Made by a program: the position numbers and the translations under genes | The notes under the pieces: model-generated | The model's database searches: none | What the model saw: only the letters and a program-made list of their open reading frames with translations | What the model was told of the DNA's origin: nothing | Shown: in pieces, positions 39,673 through 50,305 of the stretch | Position numbering within the stretch: the first letter of the stretch is position 1 | Layout of the letters: every line of letters begins with the position of its first letter | Origin: Rahnella sp. AA | GTDB taxonomy: Bacteria > Pseudomonadota > Gammaproteobacteria > Enterobacterales > Enterobacteriaceae | Reading direction: 5' to 3' | Assembly: GCF_002834385.1 (NCBI RefSeq) | Contig: NZ_PITQ01000001.1 | Coordinates: 868,001-932,000, forward strand | DNA: 64,000 nucleotides

Positions 39673-41943
39673 TTACTCCGTTCCCGTCTGGGGCGGCTGT
39701 GAAGATTGCGGGGCGTGGGCTGTTGCGGTTTTCTGTTCCGCTTCATATTTGAAAACCTGCCCGCGCCCGTTACGTTTGGCGGTATAACAGGCCATATCGG
39801 CCTGTGCCATAAATTCGCTGCCGCTGATCTGCGGATTACAAATTTGCGTCAGACCGGCGCTCGCGCCAATGCGGTACATCTTCTCCTCCCACACAAACTG
39901 ATACGCGTTGATCTTATCTATCAACTGCTGAACCATGCCCAGACCTTGCTCCATCGGACAATCAAACAGGATCAGCGCAAATTCGTCGCCCCCCAGGCGT
40001 GCAAGACGATCGCTGTTGCGGATGTGTTCCTGCATCAGTGCGCTCAGCTGACGTAATAGTTCATCACCTGCCGCGTGACCGGCGCTGTCGTTAATCGCCT
40101 TGAAACGGTCGAGATCGATAAACGCAAGAGTGTGGACCTGCTGACGCGTCGCCGTCAGGTTTAGCGCCTTTTTCAGGCTTGACTCAAAACTGCCCCGGTT
40201 AGCCAAACCGGTCAGCAAATCGTGGGATGCGCTGTAGCTGAGCTTACGCATTAGTTCACGGGATTTACTGACGTCCTGAAGCACCAGAACAATGCCAATT
40301 GGCTCATCTTTTAGCGTGCGCAGTGGGGAAACGGCCAGTTGTACATCAAAAAATCCCGTGTCATGGCCATGTAATACTAAAGAGCGTTCGACGGAAGAGT
40401 GCAGATTCTCGTTGATATCAAACTGCAGCAGGTTGTCGATCATCGGGCCATCAGGCCCTTTGCTGATCAACACGATGCGGTTAACCGGTTGTCCCTGCGC
40501 CTGCCGTTCCGTCCAGCCGGTCATTTTCTCCGCGACCGGGTTCATGAAGGTAATATTCATATCGCTGTCAGTGGAAATCACGGCCTCATTGATTGAGTTC
40601 AGAGTGATATGCAGCAACTCCTTTTCTTCATGAAGAGCTTCTGACAGGCGTTTGTTGGTCATTTCCGTGTGTTTGAGATCATTAATATCCTCAATCTGGG
40701 AAATGAAATACAGCGGGTTGTGATCCTCATCGCGCACCAATGATACTGCCAGCAAGGCCCAGACGATTTCGCCGTTGCGGCATAAATAACGTTTTTCCAT
40801 GGTGTAGCTTTGGATTTCATCGTCCAGCAACTGCTGGAATAACGTGAGATCTTTGCCCAGATCTTCCTGATAAGTGATCTCCTGGAACGTCAGCGTGGTC
40901 AGATAATCCGCTTCATAACCCAGCAGATTACACAGCGCCTTGTTGACCTGCAGCAGCTTGCCCTGCGGGGAAACCAGCGTCATCCCGATCGCCGAATATT
41001 CCATAGCGTTGCGAAAACGATTTTCGCTCTGCGTAATATGCGATTTTTCCGCGCGCAGGGAATGCATCGCCATCGCCATCGCGTTGGCCGGCATCAGGAT
41101 CAGCAGCAACGGCAGGAAGATTAATCCTTGCGGAACCTGCATTGCCGTATGGGGCTGAACGTTGATAATCCCGCTGGTATGCAGCAGGGCAATCATCAGG
41201 GTCATCGACAGAAAAATAATAAAAGCTTCAATCCGTGGTAAGCGGATGGCGCACCACAGTAGCGGGATCGTGATAAATGCGAAGGTATAAGGCAGCCATT
41301 TCAGCGCTAGAAAACCGGCGATCAGTGTCAGAACCAGTGTCAGAATGAGCTCAAAAAAACGCTGTGACGTGAGGTTTTTGGTGAAATAACCTCGCTGATA
41401 AATCAGCCCCAGCGGCGTCAGCGCCAGAATGGCTACGGCCTCAGACATAAACCAGGCGGCAAACCGGTTTTGCAATTCTGCCGGTGAATGAATGTGCAGA
41501 ATAAATAGCATCATGATCACAGAGCTGACCAGCGGGCAGAAAACCACGGCAATCAGCAGAAACTTTACCCAGGAACCAAGATCGGAAAGCGGATCTTGCC
41601 CCGGCAGCATCCGGCGCAGCAGCGCCGCACACAGTGACGCTTCAATCAGGTTATTCAGCAGGTAAGGCAAATAGCGCGGGAAAGGTGTTTCCATGACGGT
41701 ATGGGCTGCGGCGATACCCAGTGCAGCGGCGCAAAGCAACGGCAGCCACTGGCGATAATGATGGTGGAATAATACCGGGATCAGCAACGCCGTCGGCAGC
41801 CATAAACCGGCAAGGCTGGACTGTCTCTGAATAATGTTCATGCAGGCGAGCGCCAGCAGGTAGACAGAGATACCCAGAAGCGCAGGCGCTTTCCAGTTTG
41901 CCCTGTTGTGAACAATGAGAGAAGGTGGTTTGCTTCTTTCCAC
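39673..41943 (-). CDS. Diguanylate cyclase, MASE1-PAS-PAS-GGDEF (DgcE/YegE-like, short)
   Basis: Makes c-di-GMP from two GTP. The start GTG 41943 has AAAAGGG eight bases upstream and gives 756 residues; a TTG at 41979 is possible but has no such site. It has a MASE1 membrane sensor with about eight spans (roughly 15-290), two PAS domains (about 305-425 and 450-570), and GGDEF (LGGDEFAL, 651-655). RNSD sits five residues before GGDEF, a complete I-site for product inhibition. E. coli DgcE, which as I recall is also next to alkA, goes on into a degenerate EAL domain that is missing here. The C-terminus is a Pro/Gln/Thr-rich tail. Confidence 0.88.
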   Translation of the reverse strand: MERSKPPSLIVHNRANWKAPALLGISVYLLALACMNIIQRQSSLAGLWLPTALLIPVLFHHHYRQWLPLLCAAALGIAAAHTVMETPFPRYLPYLLNNLIEASLCAALLRRMLPGQDPLSDLGSWVKFLLIAVVFCPLVSSVIMMLFILHIHSPAELQNRFAAWFMSEAVAILALTPLGLIYQRGYFTKNLTSQRFFELILTLVLTLIAGFLALKWLPYTFAFITIPLLWCAIRLPRIEAFIIFLSMTLMIALLHTSGIINVQPHTAMQVPQGLIFLPLLLILMPANAMAMAMHSLRAEKSHITQSENRFRNAMEYSAIGMTLVSPQGKLLQVNKALCNLLGYEADYLTTLTFQEITYQEDLGKDLTLFQQLLDDEIQSYTMEKRYLCRNGEIVWALLAVSLVRDEDHNPLYFISQIEDINDLKHTEMTNKRLSEALHEEKELLHITLNSINEAVISTDSDMNITFMNPVAEKMTGWTERQAQGQPVNRIVLISKGPDGPMIDNLLQFDINENLHSSVERSLVLHGHDTGFFDVQLAVSPLRTLKDEPIGIVLVLQDVSKSRELMRKLSYSASHDLLTGLANRGSFESSLKKALNLTATRQQVHTLAFIDLDRFKAINDSAGHAAGDELLRQLSALMQEHIRNSDRLARLGGDEFALILFDCPMEQGLGMVQQLIDKINAYQFVWEEKMYRIGASAGLTQICNPQISGSEFMAQADMACYTAKRNGRGQVFKYEAEQKTATAHAPQSSQPPQTGTE

Positions 41944-42119
41944 AATGAAAACCCTTTTCTGACCGGCGGCTAATGACAAAAAAATGCATAAAATCTATTT
42001 TTCTATTTTTGACGCGTCGCCGCAGGATGCTGGGTAATTGGCGGCATGTTATCAGTATCGGAAAATCAGAATGAATTATTAATATAAATTCTACATTACG
42101 TTGTAATAGATAACGAATA

Positions 42120-42139
42120 TTCCGGCCCGAAAGCCGGAA
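42120..42139 (-). terminator. Hairpin after mgtE
   Basis: TTCCGGC and GCCGGAA form a 7-bp stem with a 6-base loop just past the mgtE stop. The T-run is weak. Confidence 0.45.
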
Positions 42140-42147
42140 ACTGTGAA

Positions 42148-43587
42148 TCAAAGCAGAAAAATGGTGGCGAGACCGAGGAAAATGAAGAAACCTCCCGTGT
42201 CAGTGAGGGCGGTGATCATTACGCTGGATCCTACGGCAGGATCGCGGCCCAGGCGCACCATCGTCAGTGGGATCACGACGCCCATCAGCGCGGCGAGTAA
42301 CAGATTGAGCACCATCGCCAGCGTCATGACTCCTCCCATTGCCCAGTCGCCATACAACAACCAGGTGACAATGCCCATTAGCCCGCCCCAGACCAGACCA
42401 TTGATCAGTGCGACGCCAAGCTCCCTGAACATAAGAAATTTCAGGTTGCCGAGTTGAACGTGGTGCAGGGCAAGGCCACGGACAATCATTGTTATTGTCT
42501 GGTTACCGGTATTCCCGCCAATCCCGGCAACAATCGGCATCAAAGCGGCCAGTGCCACCAGTTCCGAAATCGTATGCTCAAACAGGCCGATAACCCGGGA
42601 TGCCACAAAGGCGGTACATAAATTGATCGCCAGCCATGCCCAGCGATTGCGCACTGCTTTCGTGACCGGTGAAAACACATCTTCTTCCGGGCTCAGGCCG
42701 CCCATGCGCCGCAGATTGCTGTCGGTATCGTTATTAACGAAATCGACAATCTCTTCTACCGTCAGCCGTCCCATCAGTTTGCCTTTTTTATCCACCACGG
42801 GTGCGGTGATCAGGTCATAACGTTCAAACGCGCTGGCTGCGTCTTCGGCTTTGTCTTCCGGTTCAAAACTGGTGAAATCGGTCATCATGACGTCGGAAAC
42901 CCGCGTATGCGGTGAGTTCAGCAGGATCGTTGTCAGAGGTAATTCGCCCAGTAATGTATTTTTCCGGTCAGTGATAAATAACTTGTCGGTGGCTTGCGGG
43001 ATGGTTTTATGTGAACGAAGAAAGCGTTGTACTGTACCGAGAGTGACGTCCGGGCGTACCGTCAGCAACTCGAAGTCCATAATTCTGCCGACGCACTCTT
43101 TACTAAATTTCATCACCTCGCGCACTCTTTCCCGCTGGCGCGGATCCAGCGAGGTCAGCACGCGGCCAATCAGATCACGCGGTAAATATTCGGCCAGATA
43201 AACCTGATCGTCCACGTCCAGAAGCGACATTGTTTTCAGCAGGTCTTTGTCACTCATTTCTTCGATCAGGCTATCCCAGACGGTTTCTGAGACTTCTACC
43301 AGGGCTTTGCCGCGCGCGGTCGGTTCCACCAATCGCCATAACGCCAGACGTTCATGAATGGGTAATGCTTCCAGTACGTCGGCAACGTCGGCCGCATGCA
43401 GGTTTTGCACGCGCGAGCTGAGCTCCGCCGTATTGTCCATCAGTTTCGCATGCGTGGCCTCATCAACATCAGGCTCTTCGCCAAGGATGCTGTCAGCGAG
43501 GTCATCGGTATTCAGTAGGAGGTCGAGGATTCTGCTGCGACTTTCCGCCAGCTTTTGGCTGTAATTTTTAGGTTTCTCGGCAGACAT
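42148..43587 (-). CDS. mgtE: MgtE, magnesium transporter
   Basis: Mg2+-gated Mg2+ channel/transporter, 479 residues. It has an N-terminal superhelical domain (about 30-130, LNTDDLADSILG to LLDVDDQVYLAEYLP), paired CBS domains (about 140-265), and a C-terminal pore of five helices (about 290-479: IVAGIGGNTGNQTITMIVRGLAL, then DTGGFFIFLGLATIFLL). The pore motif P-I-V-A-G-I-G-G-N-T-G-N-Q is complete. E. coli K-12 lacks mgtE. It is upstream of nothing on its strand here; a YfgG-like gene lies 9 bases before its start region on the same strand. Confidence 0.95.
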   Translation of the reverse strand: MSAEKPKNYSQKLAESRSRILDLLLNTDDLADSILGEEPDVDEATHAKLMDNTAELSSRVQNLHAADVADVLEALPIHERLALWRLVEPTARGKALVEVSETVWDSLIEEMSDKDLLKTMSLLDVDDQVYLAEYLPRDLIGRVLTSLDPRQRERVREVMKFSKECVGRIMDFELLTVRPDVTLGTVQRFLRSHKTIPQATDKLFITDRKNTLLGELPLTTILLNSPHTRVSDVMMTDFTSFEPEDKAEDAASAFERYDLITAPVVDKKGKLMGRLTVEEIVDFVNNDTDSNLRRMGGLSPEEDVFSPVTKAVRNRWAWLAINLCTAFVASRVIGLFEHTISELVALAALMPIVAGIGGNTGNQTITMIVRGLALHHVQLGNLKFLMFRELGVALINGLVWGGLMGIVTWLLYGDWAMGGVMTLAMVLNLLLAALMGVVIPLTMVRLGRDPAVGSSVMITALTDTGGFFIFLGLATIFLL

Positions 43588-43596
43588 TCGGGATCC

Positions 43597-43812
43597 TTAG
43601 TCCTTAGCGTAGCGGCAGGTCTTCAGGGTGCCAGTACAGGTTTTCTCGGGCGGCTGTGCCCCCGTTTGCATTTCGGTTTGGGCCTGAGGCTGTTTTTGAT
43701 TCTGGTGGTGTGAGTATGCACCGATAGCGGAATAGATCAGGCGCCCGAACAAAATAATGAAGCTGATCGATAAAACGATTTTCGTCATTCTGATGTTAGT
43801 TTTTCGAGACAT
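43597..43812 (-). CDS. yfgG: YfgG-like small membrane protein (DUF2633)
   Basis: A 71-residue protein starting MSRKTNIRMTKIVLSISF. It has a single membrane span (IVLSISFIILFGRLIYSAIGAY) followed by a His/Gln-rich tail and two cysteines (CTGTLKTCRYAKD). The stretch FGRLIYSAIGAYSHHQ matches E. coli YfgG of the DUF2633 family. E. coli yfgG also neighbours pdeF, which supports the assignment. The function is not clear from sequence. The open frame extends to 43968 but lacks any family residues. Its stop is 9 bases from the mgtE start. Confidence 0.8.
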   Translation of the reverse strand: MSRKTNIRMTKIVLSISFIILFGRLIYSAIGAYSHHQNQKQPQAQTEMQTGAQPPEKTCTGTLKTCRYAKD

Positions 43813-44316
43813 AATAAAATCACTTAAATAAATCGTTGTGCTGGGCAGGCAAAGGGGATGAGTACAAATGATAACGTTTACAATATATAGCACATCTAAA
43901 CGAGCGGCCAGAGAATCAAATATGGGGCTAAACGTGCGCTTTTCCCGATCCTGAAAGCAGTAAAGCACAGACTTTTCGCTTCTGTGTTGAAATATTTGTG
44001 ATCAGATTTCATCTATTTTTCATTTCGTTAATCACGCGATAAATTCATCTATGACATTTTTAGTGAAAACATAAAGATTCTGTTTATTGATTTGCGTCAA
44101 GGGATTTAAGATAAGGCACATTAGAATCCAGCCATATTTAAATGAGATGTGCCCTGGCCTTCGCTGTATTCTTTTTCTTCCTCCGTTTCTGCGAAATGAC
44201 GTTTTTACAACGATAATGAGAGACGGAGCCTGCAACTGCCGTCATCAGAAAGCATATCTGACGTTTTTAAACCCTGAATCGTTCACCGCGGCATGAGGTT
44301 CATGCGCAAAACTTAG
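43813..44316. other. Intergenic region between yfgG and pdeF
   Basis: A 504-base AT-rich divergent region with no supportable gene. It holds an inverted repeat GGCACAT (44115-44121) / ATGTGCC (44147-44153) with a 25-base loop, and many T/A tracts that could carry promoters. No known RNA is recognised. Confidence 0.5.
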
Positions 44317-46560
44317 ATGGACTTGATGCGTAAAAATTTATCTCGGCATGACATACGTCATAAGTGGTGGGGGCTTCCCATCATTTGCGCGCTGGTGCTG
44401 ATCCCCTTAACCTCCTGGCTTTCCCCGATCATTTCTCTGCCGGAGGGGCGCACTTATCTGATTTATATGCCGCTGGCAACGTGCGTTGCCTTGCTGATGG
44501 TTTTCGATTGGGCCGCATTCCCCGGTATTGTCCTGACGCTTTTCCTGCGCTATTACCTGCGGATTGGCTTCGATATGGGCGTGTTAATGACAGTGATTTA
44601 TTTTACGTCACTGTTTCTGGCCTGGTTAGGCTACCGCTGGCAGGCCGGAAGACGCTGGTCAGCGCCGCTGGGGTTAATGAATCTGGCGAAAGCGCGGATC
44701 GGCTGGTTGCTGATTTTCCTGACGTTTTTCTTTATCGCCATACTGCAAATTGTGGTCGAAAGTGGGCTTCTGCCCGGCTATCTGGGGATGGCCACGCCTG
44801 AATTCGTCACCCTGCGGACGCTGGTGAATCTGCAGGCGATGATTTTAGGTATTTTGCTCAATTCGCATGTGATTTATCTGGTGATACGGTTTATGCGCCA
44901 GCCACGCTATTTCCGTGTTTTACGTATGATGCTGCGAAAACAACGGGCGTCGGGCGTGAGAACCCCTGAAGTTGTGCTGTGGTTTTCCGTGCTGGGTATC
45001 ATGGTCATGCTGCTTTGCCTGCAGGGGCTGAGCGAACCGTTCATGAAAATCTTGCTAAGTGACTACACGCTGACGCTGATGTTCCCTGTGCTGTTGTTTG
45101 GCGCATGGCGCTACGGTTACTACTTTATCAGCATTGTCTGGAGTATCACGCTGACAGTCCTGTTTAACTATTATCAGGGTTTTATTTCAGAACACGGCTT
45201 TATTCATAATCTGGTTTTTGTTTCGGCTCTGATGCTGGTTTACACCATCACTCTGCTGCTTGTGTCCGTTATTTCCTCCCGTCAGCGCCTGTTGATGAAG
45301 AAATTCAGCGCTGCGGCCTTACAGGATCCGGTATTTGGTTTACCCAATCTCCGCGCATTTAACCGGGATCTCGCACGTCATCCGCGTTCCATGCTGTGCT
45401 TTGTTCGTGTTTCCGATATGGATGTGCTTAGCCGTAATTACGGTATGCAACTGCGGATCCAGTTTAAACAGCAACTGGCGCTCGGGCTAAAACCTTATCT
45501 TCAGGCGGGAGAGCGGGTCTACCACTTGCCAGGATATGACCTGGTTCTGCGGCTCAATTGCGAAAATGCCGATGCTAAACTGCAAAACTTGCATGATTAT
45601 CTTGAAGACTTCCGGCTGATATGGAACGGACTGCCGCTGCACCCGAATATCGGGCTATCCTACTGCACGGTCTATTCACCCGTAGAACATCTGCCCATTC
45701 TGCTGGGTGAGCTGAGCGGTATCGCTGAAGTTTCCCTGACGACCGGGCAACCCGAGTCGAACAAAAGCGACCACAGCGAGGTAAAACTGGAAATCAGAGA
45801 CAAAGTCGAGATGTTGCACAAAATCCAGCGGGCACTGGATGACGATCGTTTTGTTCTGATGGCGCAGCCAATATTTGGCGTACGCGGTGACAGCTACCAT
45901 GAAATTCTGTTGCGGATGTTCGATGGCACACAAAATGCGCTGGTGACACCAGACAAGTTCCTGCCTGTTGTGCATGAGTTTGGTTTGTCATATCAGCTGG
46001 ATATGTGGGTACTCAAGCATACGCTGATGTTTATTAATCAGAACCGTGTGCGTTTGCCATGCCTGCGCTTTGCCGTGAATTTTACGCCGTCCACGTTATG
46101 CCGTCCGACATTTACCCGAGATTTCAAAGCATTGATGCTGGAGTATGAGGTTGAGCCGTTCCAGATTGTTCTTGAAGTCACTGAATCACATTTATTGCAG
46201 AACATGAAATATGCTGATTATGCGATGCGTGAATTACGGCGCTATGGTTGCCGGATTGCCATTGATGATTTCGGTACTGGCTATGCCAGCTATGGCCGCT
46301 TGAAAGCCATTCAGGCTGATATCCTGAAAATAGATGGTAGCTTTGTACGTAATATGCTGACTGATTCGCTGGATGCTTACATTGTGCAATCCATCTGTCA
46401 GGTTGCACGTATGAAGCATTTGTCGATTGTGGCGGAGTATGTTGAAACGCAGGAACAAAAAGACGCCCTGCACGCGTTGGGCGTTGATTACATGCAGGGT
46501 TACCTGATAGGGAAGCCGCAACCGTTAGCGACGCTGCTGGAATTGACGCTTTCCCCATGA
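44317..46560 (+). CDS. pdeF: PdeF (YfgF), c-di-GMP phosphodiesterase
   Basis: Hydrolyses c-di-GMP to pGpG. It has 747 residues: a MASE1 membrane sensor (about 15-310), a degenerate GGDEF domain (the motif region reads LPGYDLVLR), and a C-terminal EAL domain (about 495-745). The EAL site reads EILLRM. The other catalytic blocks are intact: NFTPSTL, EVTESHLL, IDDFGTGYASY, ILKIDGSFV, VAEYVET, and YMQGYLIGKP. So it should be active as a phosphodiesterase but not as a cyclase. It is convergent with ppx, as in E. coli, and shares a bidirectional terminator with it. ATG 44326 is a possible alternative start. Confidence 0.92.
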   Translation: MDLMRKNLSRHDIRHKWWGLPIICALVLIPLTSWLSPIISLPEGRTYLIYMPLATCVALLMVFDWAAFPGIVLTLFLRYYLRIGFDMGVLMTVIYFTSLFLAWLGYRWQAGRRWSAPLGLMNLAKARIGWLLIFLTFFFIAILQIVVESGLLPGYLGMATPEFVTLRTLVNLQAMILGILLNSHVIYLVIRFMRQPRYFRVLRMMLRKQRASGVRTPEVVLWFSVLGIMVMLLCLQGLSEPFMKILLSDYTLTLMFPVLLFGAWRYGYYFISIVWSITLTVLFNYYQGFISEHGFIHNLVFVSALMLVYTITLLLVSVISSRQRLLMKKFSAAALQDPVFGLPNLRAFNRDLARHPRSMLCFVRVSDMDVLSRNYGMQLRIQFKQQLALGLKPYLQAGERVYHLPGYDLVLRLNCENADAKLQNLHDYLEDFRLIWNGLPLHPNIGLSYCTVYSPVEHLPILLGELSGIAEVSLTTGQPESNKSDHSEVKLEIRDKVEMLHKIQRALDDDRFVLMAQPIFGVRGDSYHEILLRMFDGTQNALVTPDKFLPVVHEFGLSYQLDMWVLKHTLMFINQNRVRLPCLRFAVNFTPSTLCRPTFTRDFKALMLEYEVEPFQIVLEVTESHLLQNMKYADYAMRELRRYGCRIAIDDFGTGYASYGRLKAIQADILKIDGSFVRNMLTDSLDAYIVQSICQVARMKHLSIVAEYVETQEQKDALHALGVDYMQGYLIGKPQPLATLLELTLSP

Positions 46561-46578
46561 GTCATGCATTTTGAAAAG

Positions 46579-46618
46579 TAAAAAGCCCCCGGAAACGATG
46601 TGTTCCGGGGGCTTTTTA
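46579..46618. terminator. Bidirectional terminator between pdeF and ppx
   Basis: A perfect 16-bp stem (46579-46594 with 46603-46618) with an 8-base loop, a GC core, and A/T-runs on both sides. Confidence 0.92.
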
Positions 46619-46632
46619 TTTCAGTGAATGCC

Positions 46633-48177
46633 TTATTTTTCCGGCAATTCACCTTCTTCTTCCAGCATCAGCTTCCAGCCGGTTACGTCATTCCAGTAAT
46701 TTTGCTCTTTTTCAAAATCCAGCTGAACCAGATTGTTTTGCGCCAGATATCCGGCCGGGAAACGCAGCGTCCAGTGATTATCATCGGTTGATAACCGCAG
46801 GGATTCTGGCGTGGTGGTGGACTGGCGCTGATTATTGAGCAACGCGCCAAGGCGCAGCAACTGAATCAGCGGGATGTAATGTTTCTTCTTAAATAGATTC
46901 AGGCGTGGCAGTTCTTCCAGCTTTATGGCCTTACGGTGGAAGCGCACCAGCGTAGCCAGCAGCGTTTGCTGTTCCTGATTAAAGCCCGGCAGATTAGTAT
47001 TTTGCAGGATATAAGAAGAGTGTTTGTGCATACCGGTGTGGTTAATGCTCAGGCCAACTTCATGCAGCATGGCGCTGAATTTCAGCAGAGATTCCAGCTG
47101 TGGCTGCACCAGTTTTGTGTTTTGCGCCAGCCACTGGCTGTAAAGCTGCTCAGTGGTCTCCAGCACCCGGCGTGCCTGCTCACGGTCAATATTATAATGC
47201 TCGGCCAGGCTTTTTGCGGTACGTGTCCGGATGTCCTGATGGCGGAACCGGCCTTCCATTTCGTACAGCACCCCTTCGCGCAATGCACCGTCCGAAAGAC
47301 GTAATTCTTTGACCGCAAGCGCATCAAAAACACCACGCAGGATCGCCAGCCCAGGAACGAATACGGACTGCCTGTCTTCAGAAAGCCCCGGTAAATCCAG
47401 CGTACTGAAACTTTTGAAATTCAGTACTGCCTCAGTCAGCATTTCCAGGCGTTCAGGAGTGATCAAACCGTCTTTTTCACCCATCGCCACCAGCACTTCA
47501 TGGGCAGCCTTGATACTGCCGGAAGCGCCCAGGGCATACTGCCAGCCTTGCAGGCGATACTGCCAGGCGAGAGTCTCCAGTTTCTGAGCCGCCGCGAGCT
47601 GCGCACGTTTGAAGTTGCTGCGGCTGATTTCGCCGTTCGGGAAAAACATTTGCGCAAAACTGACGCAGCCCATACGGCGGCTTTCGGCCAGCAGGGGTTC
47701 GAAATCTTCACCGATGACCAGTTCTGTTGAGCCCCCGCCGATATCAACAACCAGCTTGCGGCCTTTTTCTGGTTGCGTATGTTCCACACCCATAAAAATC
47801 AGACGAGCTTCTTCCTGCCCGGAAATGATTTCTATCGGGTAGGGGATCACTTCTTTAGCACGCTTAAGGAACTCTTCGGCATTGACCGCCTGGCGCAGCG
47901 TATGCGTTCCAACGATAGTGACATTGTTTTCCGAAAAACCCTGCAGACGTTCTGCAAATAAAGCCAGGCAATCCAGCCCGCGTTGAATGGCTTCTTCACT
48001 GAGCACATTTTTACTGTCGAGGCCGTCGGCCAGATGAACGCGTTGTTTCAGACGACCTAGCACCTGCATTGCGCCATTGACGACGCGTGCAATGACCATG
48101 TGGAAACTGTTCGACCCGAGATCGATTGCAGCAATTTCCTGCGGCTTGGCATTCTGTGGGCTGCTTTTAAGGGGCAT
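46633..48177 (-). CDS. ppx: Ppx, exopolyphosphatase
   Basis: Releases phosphate from the ends of long polyphosphate chains. It has 514 residues (E. coli 513). The actin-like (ASKHA) ATPase-type fold has its phosphate loops: [16 protein letters not shown] at the N-terminus, [10 protein letters not shown], and [16 protein letters not shown]. The C-terminal half is HD-like ([21 protein letters not shown]). It lies 22 bases downstream of ppk, so ppk-ppx is one operon, as in E. coli. It is convergent with pdeF. Confidence 0.96.
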   Translation of the reverse strand: MPLKSSPQNAKPQEIAAIDLGSNSFHMVIARVVNGAMQVLGRLKQRVHLADGLDSKNVLSEEAIQRGLDCLALFAERLQGFSENNVTIVGTHTLRQAVNAEEFLKRAKEVIPYPIEIISGQEEARLIFMGVEHTQPEKGRKLVVDIGGGSTELVIGEDFEPLLAESRRMGCVSFAQMFFPNGEISRSNFKRAQLAAAQKLETLAWQYRLQGWQYALGASGSIKAAHEVLVAMGEKDGLITPERLEMLTEAVLNFKSFSTLDLPGLSEDRQSVFVPGLAILRGVFDALAVKELRLSDGALREGVLYEMEGRFRHQDIRTRTAKSLAEHYNIDREQARRVLETTEQLYSQWLAQNTKLVQPQLESLLKFSAMLHEVGLSINHTGMHKHSSYILQNTNLPGFNQEQQTLLATLVRFHRKAIKLEELPRLNLFKKKHYIPLIQLLRLGALLNNQRQSTTTPESLRLSTDDNHWTLRFPAGYLAQNNLVQLDFEKEQNYWNDVTGWKLMLEEEGELPEK

Positions 48178-48199
48178 AATGATATAGCGCTCCAGGGGT

Positions 48200-50269
48200 T
48201 CAGGCTTGCTGACTCTGCTGTTCCAAATCTTTCAGATATTCGTAAATCGCCAGTTGCGCACGCACTTTACGGCGATTTCCGCGTGGAACATACCGGTTGC
48301 TTAGTTCTTTATCAATCACTCTGGCTTTTACCGTGTCACTAAACAGCAGTTCAAGGATATCCAGCACGCGTTGTTTAAGACGTGGATCAAGCAGGGCGAC
48401 GGCCACTTCAATACGGTAGTCTATGTTGCGGGTCATCCAGTCTGCCGAAGACAGGAAGACTTTGGTATCGCCGCCATTTTCAAAGACATAAACGCGATCG
48501 TGTTCAAGATAGCGGTCGATGATACTGGTGACCTGAATGTTTTCGCTGAAGCCGGGTAAGTTGGGCACCAGTGAACACATGCCGCGGATCAGCAGGCGGA
48601 TTTTGACGCCCACATTTGACGCAACATACAGACGATCAATCAGCCCTTTGTCCACCAGGTTGTTGATCTTCAATGTTATGCCGCCGGTTCCGCCAGCCTG
48701 TACGTTGGCGATCTCTTTATCTATCAGGCGGTAAAGCATGTCGCGCGAGTTTTGAGGCGACACCATCAGATGTTCGAAAGAAACCGGGCGGTAAGGGTTT
48801 TCAATAAAGTTGAAGACGCGGCGGACTTCGTTGGTGATACGCGCATCGGCGGTCAGCAGCGAATAGTCGGTATAAAGCCGCGCGGTTTTCTCGTTAAAGT
48901 TACCGGTCCCAATATGAGCATAGCGGACAATTTCATCGCCTTCGCGGCGCGAGATAAGAAAGAGTTTTGCGTGAATTTTCAAACCCGGCGCAGAGAAAAT
49001 AACGTGTACACCGGCTTCTGTCAGACGTTTTGCCCAATGAATGTTGGCTTCTTCGTCGAAACGCGCCTGCAATTCAACGACAACCGTCACTTTCTTGCCG
49101 TTATGCGCGGCGTGGATCATCGATTCGATAATGCGGGAATCTTTCGCCACGCGGTAAATATTGATTTTTATCGATAAAACATTCGGGTCAAACGATGCCT
49201 GACGCAACAGTTCGAGAACGTGCTCAAACGTGTGGTACGGGTAGTACAGCAATACGTCCTGTTGACGAATAGCGGCAAAGCCGTTGCGGAATTTATCGAA
49301 CCATAAATGACGCAGACGTGGCAGCGGGCGGTTCACCAGATTGGCTTTACCGACGTTCGGGAAGCCAATGAAATCTTTAAAGTTGTGGTAACGCCCACCG
49401 GCGATCACAGAATCATAGTTGGAAATCCCGAGCTTGCCGCGCAGCAATTCCACCATTTCATCCGGCATGTCACGCTGATAGACAAAACGCACCGGCTCGG
49501 CGGTCAGACGCTGTTTCAGGCTCGATGACATGAGTTCCAGCAGGCTGGATTCCATTTCCGTGACCAGATCGTATTCGGCGTCACGGGTCATTTTCATCGA
49601 ATAGGCATTCAGCGCATCGTAATCGAAGAAGCCTTTGAAAATGTCGTCGAGGCAATAACGCAGAATGTTATCGAGCAGGATCATCGGCTTGCGGCGACGT
49701 GGCGCTTCCGGCGGCAGGTTGACGAAACGCGGAACTTTATCGGACGGGATCTCCAGCAGGGCGTAATGAATCTCTTCGCCGCGAATAATTTCAACCGCCA
49801 GATAGGTGTAATCATCTTTGAGGAACTGCACCAGATTGGTATCGTGATTAATCAGAATCGGTGTGATGTGCTGACGAAGCTGGTGCATGAAATACTGGCG
49901 TAGCCAGGCTTGCTGGTTTTCCGATACCTGACGTTCATTTATCAGGAAGATCTGATTACGTGCCATTTCCAACAGCAGATCGTTATAAAGGCTGTCGAAT
50001 TCCTGATCAATGCGCAGTACTTTTGCCTGAATTTTTTTCAGTAAATGACGGGACGCGCCAAGAAATCCCTGTTCCTCACTGATGAGGATCCGTCGTTTTA
50101 AATCAGCGAAGCGGACTTTATAAAACTCATCAAGGTTATTGGAATAAATCCCTAAAAAGCGCATCCGTTCAATCAGGGGATTGCTTTTGTCTGCCGCTTC
50201 CTGCAACACGCGCTCATTGAAGGACAGCCAGCTTAGTTCTTTCTCGATATAAAGCTTTTCCTGACCCAT
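48200..50269 (-). CDS. ppk: Ppk, polyphosphate kinase
   Basis: Membrane-associated enzyme that polymerises the terminal phosphate of ATP into polyphosphate. From ATG 50269 ([21 protein letters not shown]) it has 689 residues (E. coli 688). GGAGTG lies five bases upstream; the earlier ATG at 50284 has no such site. The four-domain PPK1 fold is plain. The histidine that is phosphorylated lies in [14 protein letters not shown], and the second histidine is in [11 protein letters not shown]. First gene of ppk-ppx. A 16-bp palindrome sits in its leader. Confidence 0.96.
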   Translation of the reverse strand: MGQEKLYIEKELSWLSFNERVLQEAADKSNPLIERMRFLGIYSNNLDEFYKVRFADLKRRILISEEQGFLGASRHLLKKIQAKVLRIDQEFDSLYNDLLLEMARNQIFLINERQVSENQQAWLRQYFMHQLRQHITPILINHDTNLVQFLKDDYTYLAVEIIRGEEIHYALLEIPSDKVPRFVNLPPEAPRRRKPMILLDNILRYCLDDIFKGFFDYDALNAYSMKMTRDAEYDLVTEMESSLLELMSSSLKQRLTAEPVRFVYQRDMPDEMVELLRGKLGISNYDSVIAGGRYHNFKDFIGFPNVGKANLVNRPLPRLRHLWFDKFRNGFAAIRQQDVLLYYPYHTFEHVLELLRQASFDPNVLSIKINIYRVAKDSRIIESMIHAAHNGKKVTVVVELQARFDEEANIHWAKRLTEAGVHVIFSAPGLKIHAKLFLISRREGDEIVRYAHIGTGNFNEKTARLYTDYSLLTADARITNEVRRVFNFIENPYRPVSFEHLMVSPQNSRDMLYRLIDKEIANVQAGGTGGITLKINNLVDKGLIDRLYVASNVGVKIRLLIRGMCSLVPNLPGFSENIQVTSIIDRYLEHDRVYVFENGGDTKVFLSSADWMTRNIDYRIEVAVALLDPRLKQRVLDILELLFSDTVKARVIDKELSNRYVPRGNRRKVRAQLAIYEYLKDLEQQSQQA

Positions 50270-50305
50270 TTTCACTCCGTTCATTGGCTTACAACCTGGC
50301 CCATA

